Assembly: GCF_002878395.1 (NCBI RefSeq)
Contig: NW_025851322.1
Span: forward strand, 346,824-410,823
Length of the DNA: 64,000 bases
Origin: Capsicum annuum
Taxonomy: Eukaryota; Streptophyta; Magnoliopsida; Solanales; Solanaceae
Direction: 5' to 3'
Notes under the pieces: generated by a model
Told to the model about the DNA's origin: nothing
The model's input: only the letters and a program-made list of their open reading frames with translations
The model's database searches: none
Program-made: the position numbers and the translations under genes
Part shown: positions 1 through 9,534 of the stretch, piece after piece
Layout of the letters: the number at the start of each line of letters is the position of its first letter
How positions within the stretch are numbered: the first letter of the stretch is position 1

Positions 1-1103
1 GAGCTCGATCAGGAAGACTTTCTTTGAAGTTGTGGCATTGTAGAAGCCCTTCAAAACATTTCCTTTAGAAGCCTTAAATGATACATGTAGGGTCACTATG
101 TATGTTTTAGGTCAAAATCTGTTGATGCACACAAGCACTAGTTCCAACAGTTGAATAGCTCACTTTTATCGAGTGTTGCTCAATGTAGCTTGCTCAACCA
201 ATCTTCAAGGTATTTGATAAATTAATTAGCAAGGAGTTACATAACGCTTCATCTAAACTGATTCTACCAAGCCTATGAAACGTTATGTAACTCCAGGCTC
301 ATTACCCTATCAAAAATCTTTGCCTGAGTTAGTGCAAAAATAAACCAAGCTCAATATCTCAGCCTTTTTGTTGATTGCTCTTCTCCCATATAGAGTACTA
401 GATATCCTCCATGAAAAAATTCTACACCATCGGCAGAAATTCTTGCCACAATGAAAGTCTTTAGAAGGCAAGATTAGCAATCTCTCAATATCACTTTTAT
501 GACTTTCTTGACGTTTCTGCAGTTATATTGGAATAGACAACCTAAACTAAGCATAATTGCTTACTATGTCAATTCCAATATATTGGAAAGATATGACAAG
601 ATAACCATAAAAGTGATATTGAGATATTACTATTCATGCCTTCTAAAGACTTTCGTTATGGCAAGCATTTCGGCTAACGATATAGACTTTTGCATGGCAT
701 ATATCTTGTCATCTATGTAGGAGAAGATAGATCAGAAAAAAGGCTGAGAGATTAAGCTCATTTGATTTATCCACTAACTCGGGAAAAGGTTTTTGATAGG
801 GTAATGAGCCTTGAGTTATGTAACGTTTGATAGGCTTAGTAGAGTCAGTTTAGATCAAAAATTACATAAATATTTGCTAATTAATTTATCAAATCCCTTA
901 AAGGTTGTTTAAGCAAAGATGCATGAGCAATGCTCGATAAAAGTGAGCTATTCAACTATTGGGACCACTACTTGAGTGTGCATCAACACATTTTGACCTA
1001 AAACGTACATAGTGACCCTATATGTATCATTTAAGGCTTCTGAAGTAAGTTTTTTGAAGGGCTTCTACAATGCCAAAACATTGAAAGAAAGTGTTCCTGA
1101 TAG
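1..1103. repeat. Long imperfect inverted repeat (palindrome), about 1.1 kb
   Basis: The first ~500 bases are repeated in reverse complement up to 1103. For example, 436-497 pairs with about 606-670, 150-330 pairs with about 780-960, and 1-60 pairs with about 1045-1103. The centre is near 553, and even the 523-585 core pairs in part (TATTGGAAT against ATTCCAATA). The arms differ by scattered substitutions and small indels, so this is an old inverted duplication. The left arm may extend beyond the window. A transcript across it would fold into a very long hairpin. It could be a foldback-type element, an inverted duplication of a gene fragment, or an inverted-repeat siRNA locus; the sequence does not decide between them. 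Confidence 0.85.
233..294. repeat. Short perfect hairpin inside the left palindrome arm
   Basis: GGAGTTACATAACG at 233-246 is the exact reverse complement of CGTTATGTAACTCC at 281-294, with a 34-base loop. The right arm keeps only a degraded version (about 813-870). This is a local stem inside the much larger inverted repeat. Confidence 0.7.
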
Positions 1104-1261
1104 ACCTCACAAAATACCAGGAACTCTATACCAACTTTAAATACGGCAACGACAAGCTTGAATACCAAATCGGCAAGCTGGAGGCAATCTTGAAAATTAT
1201 TGAGATTCACATACTACAGCAAGCCTCTGATCTTCTCCAAAAAATATTGAAAGCATGCTAA
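1085..1261 (+). pseudogene. 3' end of an unrecognised coding frame, partly duplicated in the inverted repeat
   Basis: An open frame of 58 codons runs from just after a TGA at 1082 to a TAA at 1259-1261. Its start lies in the right arm of the palindrome and its end lies in unique sequence. The predicted peptide begins KKVFLIDLTKYQELY, is rich in Leu, Ile, Lys and Gln, and ends LLQKILKAC, which suggests an amphipathic helix. The mirror copy on the minus strand at 111-1 keeps the same frame (it includes NVLKGFYNATTSKKVFLIEL), whereas the right arm has a one-base insertion near 1075. Conservation of one frame in both arms suggests real former coding sequence. No start codon or promoter is visible, and I do not recognise the family. 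Confidence 0.35.
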
Positions 1262-2320
1262 GTCTAGAAAATACAATTAATTAATCCATATTGCTAAGGA
1301 AGTAATAATACTCAATCTGTCTTTCAATCTTATTTGTGGTTTCTAATAAGTCAACAGCAGTGGACCTAATCAGAATCACAAACAAAAAGGCATGAGATTC
1401 AATTAAAAATTCATAAATTGCCTTGTTCTCTTAGATTCCTTATTTTAACTGCAACTGTTATTGGTACAAGTTTTCTAGACTTATTATATATCATTTCAAC
1501 CCTCGTACTAGTGAGGCTACTTTCTTGGTCTTCTGTTATTTTCTATCTCGGTGATAATCCTGACCATGTTACCTAGTTGTAGTTCCCTAGAAAAGTGTCC
1601 ATCTACACTATTTTTTCCAGAGAAATAACAGACGAATTTATAATACCGGATACACTTTCATATTTGCACTTGATTCAGATTTCTCATGTTTTAAGTCAAT
1701 TTCATCAGCCAGATTCGCTAGAAGTTCCTTTTTACCCTATGTCTCCTCTTTAATTAGCTCTCAAATGATATAGTCTTTCATCAACACCCTTTTCCCTCAC
1801 AGGCATTCACCTTCGGCTCTTTCTGGCGTATAATCATTTTCTCAAAAAATCCTACCATATCAATTTAGGCTAGGGGAATTTCTATTGGTTTTTCATTCTT
1901 ATTTGATGTAGTGTGAGTCTTTGAAGGAATTCTTAAAGTCCAATGCACACTTAAAGTTAAGTCCAATCGCTATTGTATCTCTGCAATGATACTAAAAATT
2001 GGTCCTTTCTTAAAACTAGACACGCATAAACATGAGTAACAACCATCAGTAATTCATAATAGGGTATCTGCACTATCTTCATGGGGCCCTCGATCTTATC
2101 AATTCGAACCTATCATATTAACTGTACAATGCAGGATCTTGTTTGAATGATCAGTGCCTAATCAGTTAAAACTGCATTCACAAAAATATTGTACTTTGTG
2201 TGTGTTGTTATGATGACCTTATCAGTAATACTTAACTCCTACATATGATAGTGGATCCATCCATCTGCACGCACCTCATTCTTTCTAGCCCATCTATGGC
2301 TTAAATTGAATAAAAAAATG
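1262..2320. other. Intergenic, AT-rich, nothing recognised
   Basis: No open frame of useful length, no terminal repeats and no similarity to other parts of the window were noticed here. It separates the palindrome from the first ACAGAT repeat block. Confidence 0.5.
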
Positions 2321-2535
2321 ACTAACAAGTTACAACAGATGCCACATCTATTTAAATTGTCAAACAATTACAGACATCTGTTACGATAGATTATCAATCT
2401 ATTGCAATATATGACATATCTGTTGGAAAAATCAAACATATATATCCATTTGTTGCAACAGATTGTCAATATATTATAAGCTATCTAATAGATGGAATAT
2501 ATTTTGCAACAGATTACCCATCTGTTAGATTTATT
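2320..2535. repeat. Degenerate ACAGAT/ATCTGT palindromic repeat block 1
   Basis: Loose repeats of the self-complementary word ATCTGTTGCAACAGAT and its halves occur every ~20-25 bases (for example near 2332, 2375, 2396, 2420, 2447, 2500 and 2516). The same units recur at 6770-6810, 7115-7290, 7680-7770 and 8650-9220. They are diverged, so this is an old simple palindromic satellite-like family. It lies just upstream of the first small coiled-coil gene. Confidence 0.7.
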
Positions 2536-2691
2536 TAAAATAATTTTTTATTTTTTTCGAAATATAATAAAAGATAAAATGTTGTATTTAGATCCATTTT
2601 TTTAAATTGCATATTCGAAAAGTCACTAGTTTTATTTAATTAAGGGATGAACAGTCATAGCTTTTTACTAACCCATTCGAATTCAATCATT

Positions 2692-2700
2692 TATAAATAG
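2692..2700 (+). promoter_or_regulatory. TATA box of small coiled-coil gene copy 1
   Basis: TATAAATAG lies 47 bases before the ATG at 2739. The flanks (ATTCAATC before; GG then TCCTTACTCAATC after, with small changes) are nearly identical around TATAAATAG at 7975-7983 in front of copy 2. This argues for a shared, conserved promoter. Transcription would be expected to start near 2724. Confidence 0.65.
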
Positions 2701-2738
2701 GTCCCTCCTTACTCAATCATTCTACTACACATACAAAT

Positions 2739-2954
2739 ATGGTTGATTCAGATTCGTACAAAAAGATTCATATGGAGTCCTTATGTGAACTTCAAAGGCA
2801 ATTTAATGTACTCCAGAGGGATTTGGCTGACTTTAGAGCAAGGCTGAGGAGGGCCCTACTGCTTCCAGATAAAAATTATCTAGTTCACAATAATAGTAAT
2901 AGTACTACTAATACTGATGATAATAATAATAATAGTAGTAGTAATAATAATTAG
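2739..2954 (+). CDS. Small coiled-coil protein with Asn-rich tail, copy 1 (unknown function)
   Basis: This is a 71-residue open frame, ATG at 2739 to TAG at 2952-2954. Residues ~10-43 form a Leu/Arg-rich amphipathic segment (CELQRQFNVLQRDLADFRAR, then LRRALLLP) that looks like a short coiled coil. Residues ~50-71 are almost all Asn, Ser, Thr and Asp, encoded by AAT/AGT trinucleotide runs. No signal peptide or membrane segment is seen. It is related to 8192-8413: TTAGAGCAAGG and CTGAGGAGGGCC are shared, and copy 1 lacks 21 in-frame bases between them. A good TATA box lies upstream and the 5' UTR intron seen in copy 2 is absent. Copia element C1 inserted exactly at the stop codon. Preservation of the frame in both copies supports a gene; alternatively both copies belong to an unrecognised repeat family. 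Confidence 0.5.
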   Translation: MVDSDSYKKIHMESLCELQRQFNVLQRDLADFRARLRRALLLPDKNYLVHNNSNSTTNTDDNNNNSSSNNN

Positions 2955-2956
2955 GT

Positions 2957-3169
2957 TGTTATGAAATATATAAAGTAAATACAAGAAGAAGAATAGAGAG
3001 AGTAATTCTTATTTCTCATGAGGGATTCTCTTGGATGAATTACAATGAAGGAAAACCCCTTTATTTATAGGGGAAAACTAACCATTGGGTTTCTAACTTT
3101 TTCATAAATAAACATTCACTATATATGGTAAATTAGACATTCACTATATATGGTAATAAATTTATAACA
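2957..3169 (-). repeat. C1 3' LTR (left end)
   Basis: 213 bp, paired with 6347-6569. Minor differences include AATTAGACATTC against AAGTAGATATTC. Both contain an internal duplication of TTCACTATATATGGTAA. Confidence 0.9.
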
Positions 3170-3384
3170 TTCCCTCTAGAATGTCTAATTGATACATAAT
3201 GTGCCTCGTTAAGCCCTTAGTAGAAAAAACCTAGTAGGAAAAAAATCTAGTGAAGAAAAAAGAATACACATCTCTAACAATATGCATATAGACTGCCTCA
3301 TTAAAAACCTTACAAGGAAAATCCAGTGGGACAAAACCTCGTAAGAAAAAAATAGTACAACGCATATTAAATCCCCCTAATGAG

Positions 3385-4110
3385 AATATTCTTGAACTTT
3401 TACATCTCGATCCTATGCATCATCTTCTTGAAAGTTGAAATTGGAGGACACTTCATGAATAAATTAGCCACATTGTCACATGAATGAATATGTTGCACGT
3501 TAATATCACCATTCTTTTGGAGCTCATGTATGTAGAAAATATTTGATGAAGTGTGCTTTGTTCTATCTTTTTTATGAATCGTCTCTTAAGTTGTTCTATG
3601 CATGATACATTGTCTCTGTATTAAATTGTGGATACATTGTCACATTTTACACCATATTTTTCTAGAATGAGATGTATCATTGATCTCAACCACACACATT
3701 CTCAGCTTTTTTCATGAATAGCTATTATCTCAGCATGATTTGATGAAGTGGATAGATAGAATGGTTTGTATATCTCCAAGATATATCAGTATCCCCACAA
3801 ATGAACACATTACATGTTTGAGACCAAAATTATGCAGGTTAAAAAAATATCCAACATTATCATAATCAATAAGATCGATACTGTAATCTTTAGAATAAAA
3901 TAAGATCATTTGTTTGATTCTATTTTGATGTCTCTTAGTAGGAGCAGAATTATACCTTGCTAATAAATTAACCAAAAAAGGCTATGTCATGCCTTGTAGT
4001 ATTTGTAAGATACATTAGTGCATCAATTACACTAAGATATGGTACTTTATAACCAAGGAGTTCCTCATGCTTTTATTGAGGTCATTAATCCTTATTCAGT
4101 TATGCATGTT
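3385..4110 (-). pseudogene. C1 pol remnant: copia reverse transcriptase/RNase H C-terminal region
   Basis: Reading the minus strand from ~4070 gives VPYLSVIDALMYLTNTT, then VNLLARYNSAPTKRHQNRIK, both typical of the end of copia reverse transcriptase. Then come HAEIIAIHEK and ECVWLRSMIHLI from RNase H, and finally DNVANLFMKCPPISTFKKMM and HRIEM at ~3470-3390, the usual copia pol C-terminus. Several stops and frameshifts separate these blocks, so no functional product is expected. The longest open piece is 3730-3975. The same domains occur on the plus strand in C2. Confidence 0.85.
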
Positions 4111-6346
4111 TCTCATTTAAGAAAATATTCTATTGCTTTTGAAAAACTCTCCAAGAGTTTCAATAAGTTTCAAGCTATAAGCTTATCCAATATAAGGATT
4201 ATAAATAAGTTCCCCGAAAACTTTTATATTCTTCAAACATTTTGAATCCTTAAAAAGTTTTCATATAAATTTTGTCAAGTGACAATATTCAACATTTCAT
4301 GAGTGACATCTCTGGGTGTTTGGATTGCAAATCAAATAAATTTTATGCTTACCGAGATGCATCCTTTCATGTCACTCAATAAATGTTTCTATATTTACAT
4401 TCTTAAGTAAATGTAGCATTCGGATCCTCGTAATCTCTCACAATATTACGCTAATATTGTATTAAAGATATTAATGATATCTCATTTCGTATCAGTTCAA
4501 ATGTGACTTAACATTTTGAGATCTCATAACTTCATTATTTCCAGGTATCTGAACCTGTCATAAGGTTTCATGAAGTGTTATGTCGTAGACATTGACTTCT
4601 TCTTCTAATTATTTGCTCTTTATCCTTTTTAATGATTTATTTTATTTGGAATTGATTAATATACCACACTTCATCCATACGTATACTTTATACTTTAACG
4701 ACACAAAATAGGAGCACTTGCAGCTTAATCTGAGATGCTTTCAATATTTGACTTGAATCATCTTTTGAATGATGATCTGAAGATAATTCTTAAAATATTT
4801 CATAGCTTCTTATAATATCTCCCTTATATTAGGAAAACTAACATACATCCTCCATCTTCTTTGAGGAATCCATCTTGTGCATTATGGTATAATCATTAAT
4901 CGAATACGGCACATCAAACTATTAGATAGAATAGTTAGTTCCTGACCTTGAGCCAATTAACAGGGAAGAAATAATCATAATTTATTGGTCTAATACATCC
5001 AAGTGCTAACATATCTTATTTTAGACCAACACATAAAGCTTTGTTCACATTAGCAATGTTTTAGCTATTTATCGAAGGCATTCAATGCCATCATCATCAT
5101 CATCAAGATGAATTATCTTGATTACACAATCTGAAAATTATATTCTTAACTCAATTTTATTGATCAAGTAACTTTATGAATATCAAACTGCAGGTTGACA
5201 ATAAATGTACATATGATCATCTTATTGATGCATCTTTTCAACATATCACATTTTAGGTAAACGAGCCCTTATTCACCTTTTTAACTTTTCAAAATTTAAG
5301 AAATCCAATACCAAAATTAGTTGGTCCAACCAACTAATCATGAGAACAAGCAACATTGAAAGTAATGAAGAATTTTCTAATTCTTCAATATATGTTCAAT
5401 ACTCAGGATGGACATCTTTGGGATGTCACAATCGTTCATGTTAGTTTATGCACTTTTATTCTAGAAAACTCCAAGTTTACCATGACATGTACCTTTTACT
5501 TTAGTAAATTTCAGATTTACTATTACATGACTAAATTTCAGATTTACTAATTTAGAAGTAGATTTCAAAATAACTCTTCTAAATTATTCTGCCTCATTCG
5601 GAGGTGAGTTGTGATACCATTACAATCAACTGAACATTTGCATTAATAATCTTCCCATTCCCCAGGAATGAATATAATCGTGCCTTAAGCCTATCAAATT
5701 ATGATAGCTTATAGCCTCTTTTAAGATATTGCTAATACATGAGCAAATTGAAGTGTACATATGGTTGTAGAGAAATTTTCTCTAATATATCTTATAGTCA
5801 TGATAAACTTGTGAATATATTATCAATTTTGATGATTATTATCATATTATCTCTTCACGACTATATTCGTATATTTAATCACTTGTCTTCTTTCAGACAT
5901 ATTATGCAGTGCTACCACATTCACCTCAGAGAATGGAGCATATTTAATGGAACATGTATTATTTTTTCTTAGCCATCATAATATTATCAATATGGTGTAT
6001 TGAGATTCAAACTCAATATCTTTTTCATACAAAAAGGCGTCTTAGGCTATAAATCGATGGGACTTGAACCCAACATCTTATCATCATGGTGCATTTACAC
6101 TTTTAACCCAATGTCTTTCCCTCTTAATGATATGAGATTTAAATACATCATCATAGTTTTTAACATTATTATTTTTCATGAACAAATTTAAAACATAATT
6201 AGTTCCAAACCAATTATTTTTCCTCAAATCCAATAATAATTACATCATTACAAGCAAAAGACAAATAACATAAGAAATTACTAACCTTGAAATTACCTTT
6301 AGATTTATAATCTCACCTTGTTTGGTAGAGTCTCGTGCTGATAACG
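4111..6346 (-). other. C1 internal remainder, no readable domain
   Basis: Upstream part of C1. It aligns in reverse complement with the plus-strand copia C2 (12430-13734, 15976-16600 and 29790-29910). Examples are GAATGCCTC-type sequence near 5070 against 13660, and the heading AACCCAATGTCTTT near 6105 against 12500-12590. It is too decayed to assign gag, protease or integrase. Short open frames here do not look coding. Confidence 0.6.
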
Positions 6347-6569
6347 TGTTATGAAATATAAAGTAAATATAAGAAAAAGAAGAATACAGAGAATAAAGAG
6401 AGTAATTCTTATTTCTCTTGAGGGATTCTCTTGGATAAATTACAATGAAGGAAAACCACTTTATTTATAGAGGAAAACTAACCTTGGGGTTTCTAAATTT
6501 TCCATAAATAAACATTCACTATATATGGTAAAGTAGATATTCACTATATATGGTAATATATTTATAACA
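6347..6569 (-). repeat. C1 5' LTR (right end)
   Basis: 223 bp, followed by target duplication TAGGT (6570-6574). The base just left of the LTR begins the primer-site-like sequence when read on the minus strand. Confidence 0.9.
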
Positions 6570-6889
6570 TAGGTTATGTTTTTTCTTTTAGCGTATGTAT
6601 TTTCCTTTTTTTATATCGGATCTACCTAAGGGATTCAAAAATCTATGTTTGGTTGACTTTGAATTTTTAATTCTTATTTAATATTTAATTATCATTCTGA
6701 TTATTCCTTATTCATAACATGACGACATTTGGTGGTAGGGATTAAGCATTTGTGGCAACAGAGGTTAATCTGATGCGACAGATGGATCATATGTTGCAAC
6801 AGATGAATATTAATAAAAAAGGGTTATTATTGTTATTGAGAGGGTAAAAACTCATGACTTTTTGATTATTTAATATGAAAAACGGTTAG

Positions 6890-7925
6890 TAAATAAATAA
6901 TAAGAAAATAAATAATAAAAACAATTTATAATCGTAAAAGAATGGGTATTTAATTTTAATAACTGATTATGACTTTTCACTAATTTTGTTTTTAAATTTA
7001 TTTTTTAAAATTATTTATTTATTATATAATAAAAAAGTCACAATATTATATTAATTAACTTATATGATGATTGTTAAGAAAAGGTGAACAGTCATAACTT
7101 TTTGTTTAAAACACATTCAACAATATGTTGCTAATGCAACAAATTTTCCATCTATTGCGACTGATGTATCAGCTGTTAGAAGAAATCAAAAAAGCTATTA
7201 AATAGATGGTCGATTTGTTGCAACAGATGGTATATCTGGTTCAACAGATGGTTTATCTGATGCAACAGATATACAATCTGTTATCATAACTCAATAAAAA
7301 TGGTTATTATTTTATTAAAGAAACGGTTATTGAAAAGGTGTCTTCGATTTTTAAATAGAGAAAAAAGGTTATTTAATAATAATAAGCTGAAAAGTCATGA
7401 CTTATCACAATAATAAAAAAACTCACCAGCTTGATTTAATTAAGTCATTGATTTTCATAGAAAAGAAAACAATAAGGAAATAAATAATAAACATGATTTA
7501 TAACCATAAAAAATGGTTATTTAATTTGAATAATTGACGTTAATATTAAATAGGCGCCATTTCTTTTCACAAAAAATATTTTTTTTATTTTTTTTAATTT
7601 ATATAATAAAAAAAGTCAACAAATTTGGATTAATGATATGATGATAATTTTTTTTGAAAAAAAGATATATTATATGTTTCAACCGTTAGATTATCTGATG
7701 CAATATGTTGTCTATTTATTGTAACAGATGATATATCTGTTGTCACAAATGTGTTATCTGATGCAAAAAATATAAAATTTGTTGTCACAACTCAATAAAA
7801 ATAGTTTTTGGAAAGAACTAATTAATAATAATAAGCTGAAAAGTCATAAGTTATCACAATATTGCTTAATTTAATTAAGTCATAACTTTTCAGAGTAATC
7901 AAATAAAAAATATAATTAATAAATG
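6890..7925. repeat. Two-copy tandem duplication, period about 573 bp
   Basis: 6890-7460 and 7465-7925 share the same order of landmarks: AAATAAATAATAAA, TAAAAAAGTCA, a GATGAT-containing stretch, an ACAGAT palindrome block, ACTCAATAAAAATGGTT and AATAATAAGCTGAAAAGTCAT. The left unit also contains a promoter-like stretch near 7080-7125 (GGTGAACAGTCATAACTTTTTG) resembling the region upstream of both small genes, but with no gene after it. Confidence 0.6.
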
Positions 7926-7974
7926 GAGCTGAATAGCCACACCTTTTTGCCTAACTCATACAAATTCAATCCTC

Positions 7975-7983
7975 TATAAATAG
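7975..7983 (+). promoter_or_regulatory. TATA box of small coiled-coil gene copy 2
   Basis: TATAAATAG in a context nearly identical to 2692-2700, followed by GTCTCTCCTTACTCAATC. The expected transcription start is near 8007, about 75 bases before the predicted 5' UTR intron. Confidence 0.65.
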
Positions 7984-8083
7984 GTCTCTCCTTACTCAAT
8001 CGATCATTCAACTACACTCTATTTATTTATTGCATCTTGTCTTTTATGTTACACTTCCCACCACTTTCTCTTCCCTAACTCAG

Positions 8084-8189
8084 GTAAGTTTTTCTCTTGC
8101 CAATTAGTAGTATATGTTGTATTACATTTGGATATTCTTTTCTTTACTTTTGTTTTTATATTTTTTGTCAATTCATATGTGTTTTCTAG
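8084..8189 (+). other. Predicted 106-bp intron in the 5' UTR of copy 2
   Basis: CAG|GTAAGT at 8084 is a consensus plant donor. The T-rich tract ending TTTTCTAG at 8189 is a good acceptor, placed 2 bases before the first ATG (8192). Copy 1 has no counterpart of this intron or of the ~65 bases of leader before it. Inference from sequence only. Confidence 0.5.
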
Positions 8190-8191
8190 AT

Positions 8192-8413
8192 ATGACTGAT
8201 CTAGTGTGAGATGTTAATTTTCTGCAAGACGCCATGAATGAACTTCAGATGCAGGTTCGTGACTTGCAATGGGAATTGGGACTAGTTAGAGCAAGGATAC
8301 TCCATGAGATCCGCAGGCTGAGGAGGGCCTTGCCGCTACTGGTTGACGATTGGTCGGCTGGTTATAATAATAAAAATAATGATGATGATGATGATAATAA
8401 TAATAATAATTAA
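8192..8413 (+). CDS. Small coiled-coil protein with Asn/Asp tail, copy 2 (start interrupted)
   Basis: The ATG at 8192 gives MTDLV then TGA. The next in-frame ATG at 8234 opens a 59-residue frame to TAA at 8411-8413. It begins MNELQMQVRDLQWELGLVRA, continues with RRLRRALPLL, and ends in a run of Asn/Asp encoded by GAT/AAT repeats. Helix pattern and tail match copy 1, with an extra 7 residues (ILHEIRR). The TGA near the start either removes the N-terminus or forces use of the second ATG. TATA box and 5' UTR intron lie upstream. The product is unknown; the short charged helix could mediate self-association. It may be a degenerating member of the family. Confidence 0.45.
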
Positions 8414-8460
8414 ATTATTTTTTCTTTTAGTCTATTTGTTTTTGTTTAATAAAAAAATTA

Positions 8461-8980
8461 TGTTTGATCGACTTTGACGTTTTAATTCATATTTAATTTT
8501 CATTCGTTCTATTATCTTCTCAATAATGTTAAACATGTCGACGATTGGAAGTTAGGAGTGATTTTGAATTCAATAGCAATAACAAGAGTTAAAACATATT
8601 GGTTATCTATTAGGTTTGTGGTAGGGGTTGATTTGTGTTGTTCCAAGCAAATTACTCATCTACTGCAACAGTTAAGTAGTCTGATACAATAGATAATCAG
8701 TATGATGCAATAGATAATCAGTATGATGCAACAGATAATCAGTCTAATACAATATATAGTAAGTCTATTGCAACAGATAACTAGTCTATTGCAATAGACT
8801 AGTCTGTTGATCGGCTTTGATATTTTAAGTTATATATAATTTTCATTTTGTCTATTATCTTCTTAACAAATATGTCGACGATTGGACGTAAGGAATAATT
8901 TTAAATCTAGTAGCAATATCAAGAGTTGAAATATATTGGTTATCTATTGGGTTTGTGGCAGGGGCTGATTTGTGTTGTTA
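8461..8980. repeat. Two-copy duplication downstream of copy 2, period about 345 bp
   Basis: 8461-8645 and 8806-8980 share TCGACTTTGA/TCGGCTTTGA, TATGTCGACGATTGGA, CAAGAGTTGAAATATATTGG and TTTGTGGCAGGGG-type blocks. A weaker third copy lies at 6640-6760. ACAGAT units fill the space between copies. Confidence 0.65.
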
Positions 8981-9225
8981 CAAATAGATTACTCATCTGT
9001 TCCAACAGATAATCAGTCTGATGCACCAAATAATTAGTCTGATGTAATGGATAATAAGTCTGTTATGACAAATAACTAGTCTGTTACAACAGATAACTCT
9101 TCTATTGCAATAAGTTACCCATCTGTTCAATTTATGTTGCGGGCACTATAGAACCATAAATATGAATCCAACATATGAGTCTTTCATTACAACAAATTAC
9201 TCATCTGATGCACCAGATGAGTGAT
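8650..9225. repeat. Degenerate ACAGAT/ATCTGT palindromic repeat blocks
   Basis: Units of the form CTGTTGCAACAGATAA or CAGTCTGATGCAACAGATAA recur every 20-25 bases (about 8655-8800 and 8985-9220). CTGTTGCAACAG is its own reverse complement, so the array can form many small cruciforms or be read the same way on both strands. Confidence 0.7.
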
Positions 9226-9388
9226 CTATTTAAATTGTGGGCACTTATGTTGGATTCATGATTGGGTTCTATCCATTGTTGGAAAAAATAGCAGTAACTG
9301 TGTACCCAGATGACAAATTCGAATAAAAATCATAATTTTACTTAGCAAAAATACCGATGAACTAATGCCAAAGTGGAACATGATGTAG

Positions 9389-9523
9389 GAAACAAAATTT
9401 GACCTAAGAAATTGGTCAGATAGCAGTAGTAGCGGTAACAACAAAAACAATGGTTGACAAGAAGAAGATACAGATGATAATGAAGTAGAAGATGATGATA
9501 ATGAAGCAGAAGATGATGAATAA
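9389..9523 (+). pseudogene. Acidic/Asn-rich tail remnant, possible third member of the small family
   Basis: The plus-strand frame reads ETKFDLRNWSDSSSSGNNKN, then a TGA at 9455, then QEEDTDDNEVEDDDNEAEDD and E* to 9523. The Ser/Asn then Asp/Glu-rich composition resembles the C-terminal tails at 2739-2954 and 8192-8413, and it lies in the same repeat context. No helix part or promoter is recognisable. Composition alone is weak evidence. Confidence 0.25.
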
Positions 9524-9534
9524 AGCAGTAACAA

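Larger units (their letters stand above)
2957..6569 (-). mobile_element. Ty1/copia LTR retrotransposon C1, decayed
   Basis: Two short LTRs (2957-3169 and 6347-6569) start TGTTAT and end ATAACA. They are flanked by a perfect 5-bp target duplication TAGGT (2952-2956 and 6570-6574). A purine-rich tract (AGAGGGAA read on the minus strand) abuts the left LTR. A primer-site-like sequence, CGTTATCAGCACGAGACTC on the minus strand, abuts the right LTR. The element is therefore in minus orientation. Only the pol 3' end is readable. Removing the element joins the small gene to a 3' flank (TATGTTTTTTCTTTTAG) matching that of copy 2, which confirms the empty site. Confidence 0.9.

Noticed and set aside
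499..720. 73-residue open frame at the palindrome centre
   Set aside because: It spans the fold-back core and has no counterpart in the mirrored arm, so it looks like chance.
4039..4245. Plus-strand open frame of 68 residues
   Set aside because: It is the complement of the C1 copia pol region, which reads as recognisable protein on the minus strand.
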